13,051 nucleotides of DNA from an uncultured Saprospiraceae bacterium (GTDB taxonomy: Bacteria; Bacteroidota; Bacteroidia; Chitinophagales; Saprospiraceae): positions 1 to 13,051 of the forward strand of contig CALGLY010000188.1 in NCBI GenBank assembly GCA_937959095.1. Reading direction: 5' to 3'. Under the pieces are notes generated by a model, which was given only the letters and a program-made list of their open reading frames with translations, was not told the origin of the DNA and made no database searches. A program made the translations under genes and the position numbers. This document shows, one piece after another, positions 13,019 through 13,051 of this stretch. Positions within the stretch are counted from its first letter, which is position 1. Each line of letters opens with the position of its first letter.

Positions 13019-13051
13019 TTATTGAATTACCTTAAAAGTCCGCGAAGATAT
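13019..13051 (-). CDS. Possible last codons of an upstream gene (edge fragment)
   Basis: On the - strand the window edge reads ISSRTFKVIQ then TAA. The ending resembles the last strand of T9SS sorting domains or other beta-rich tails, and a large hairpin follows 15 bases later, as expected after a gene end. Only ten codons are visible, and all three frames close within this stretch, so this is weak evidence. Confidence 0.3.
   Translation of the reverse strand: MSSRTFKVIQ

Overview
The window is a stretch of bacterial chromosome, most likely from the phylum Bacteroidota. The evidence is a type IX secretion (T9SS) C-terminal sorting domain, an OmpA protein with the cysteine-containing insertion seen in this phylum, a coaX gene overlapping a FadL-like barrel gene, a -33/-7 promoter of the TTG...TAnnTTTG type, and gene starts without clear Shine-Dalgarno sequences. 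The order cannot be fixed from sequence alone; Saprospiria- or Chitinophagia-like is a guess. Genes are dense, and there are no tRNA or rRNA genes, CRISPR arrays or transposases.

Left part, + strand (1-5088): the 3' end of an OmpA-family envelope protein with PAEY repeats, closed by a strong terminator; a WbqC-family protein; a single bacterial dynamin-like GTPase; and a cytochrome P450. The last three have gaps of about 100-130 bases filled by long inverted repeats, so a shared operon is possible but not shown.

Middle (5089-5847): a decayed locus on the - strand. A short membrane-protein N-terminus runs in frame into the C-terminal part of an S41 (C-terminal processing) peptidase, which is then broken by a frameshift at a T6 run. 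It lies between two related hairpin terminators.

Right part, - strand (5848-13051), in transcription order: a possible last few codons of a gene at the window edge; coaX (type III pantothenate kinase, TTG start); a FadL-like outer-membrane barrel gene overlapping coaX by 20 bases; a secreted TPR protein with its own terminator; a DUF6624 lipoprotein; a 377-base AT-rich spacer; and a large secreted PKD/DNRLRE-like/T9SS protein with two tandem copies of an unrecognised four-cysteine domain. Only coaX has a firm metabolic role (first step of CoA synthesis). Most of the others are cell-envelope or secreted proteins.

The features most worth a second look are the chimeric S41 pseudogene, the tandem four-Cys domain, the intergenic hairpins sharing the core ATTCGACrATTTGAA, and the lone dynamin next to a P450. 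I did not find a convincing new multi-gene system.
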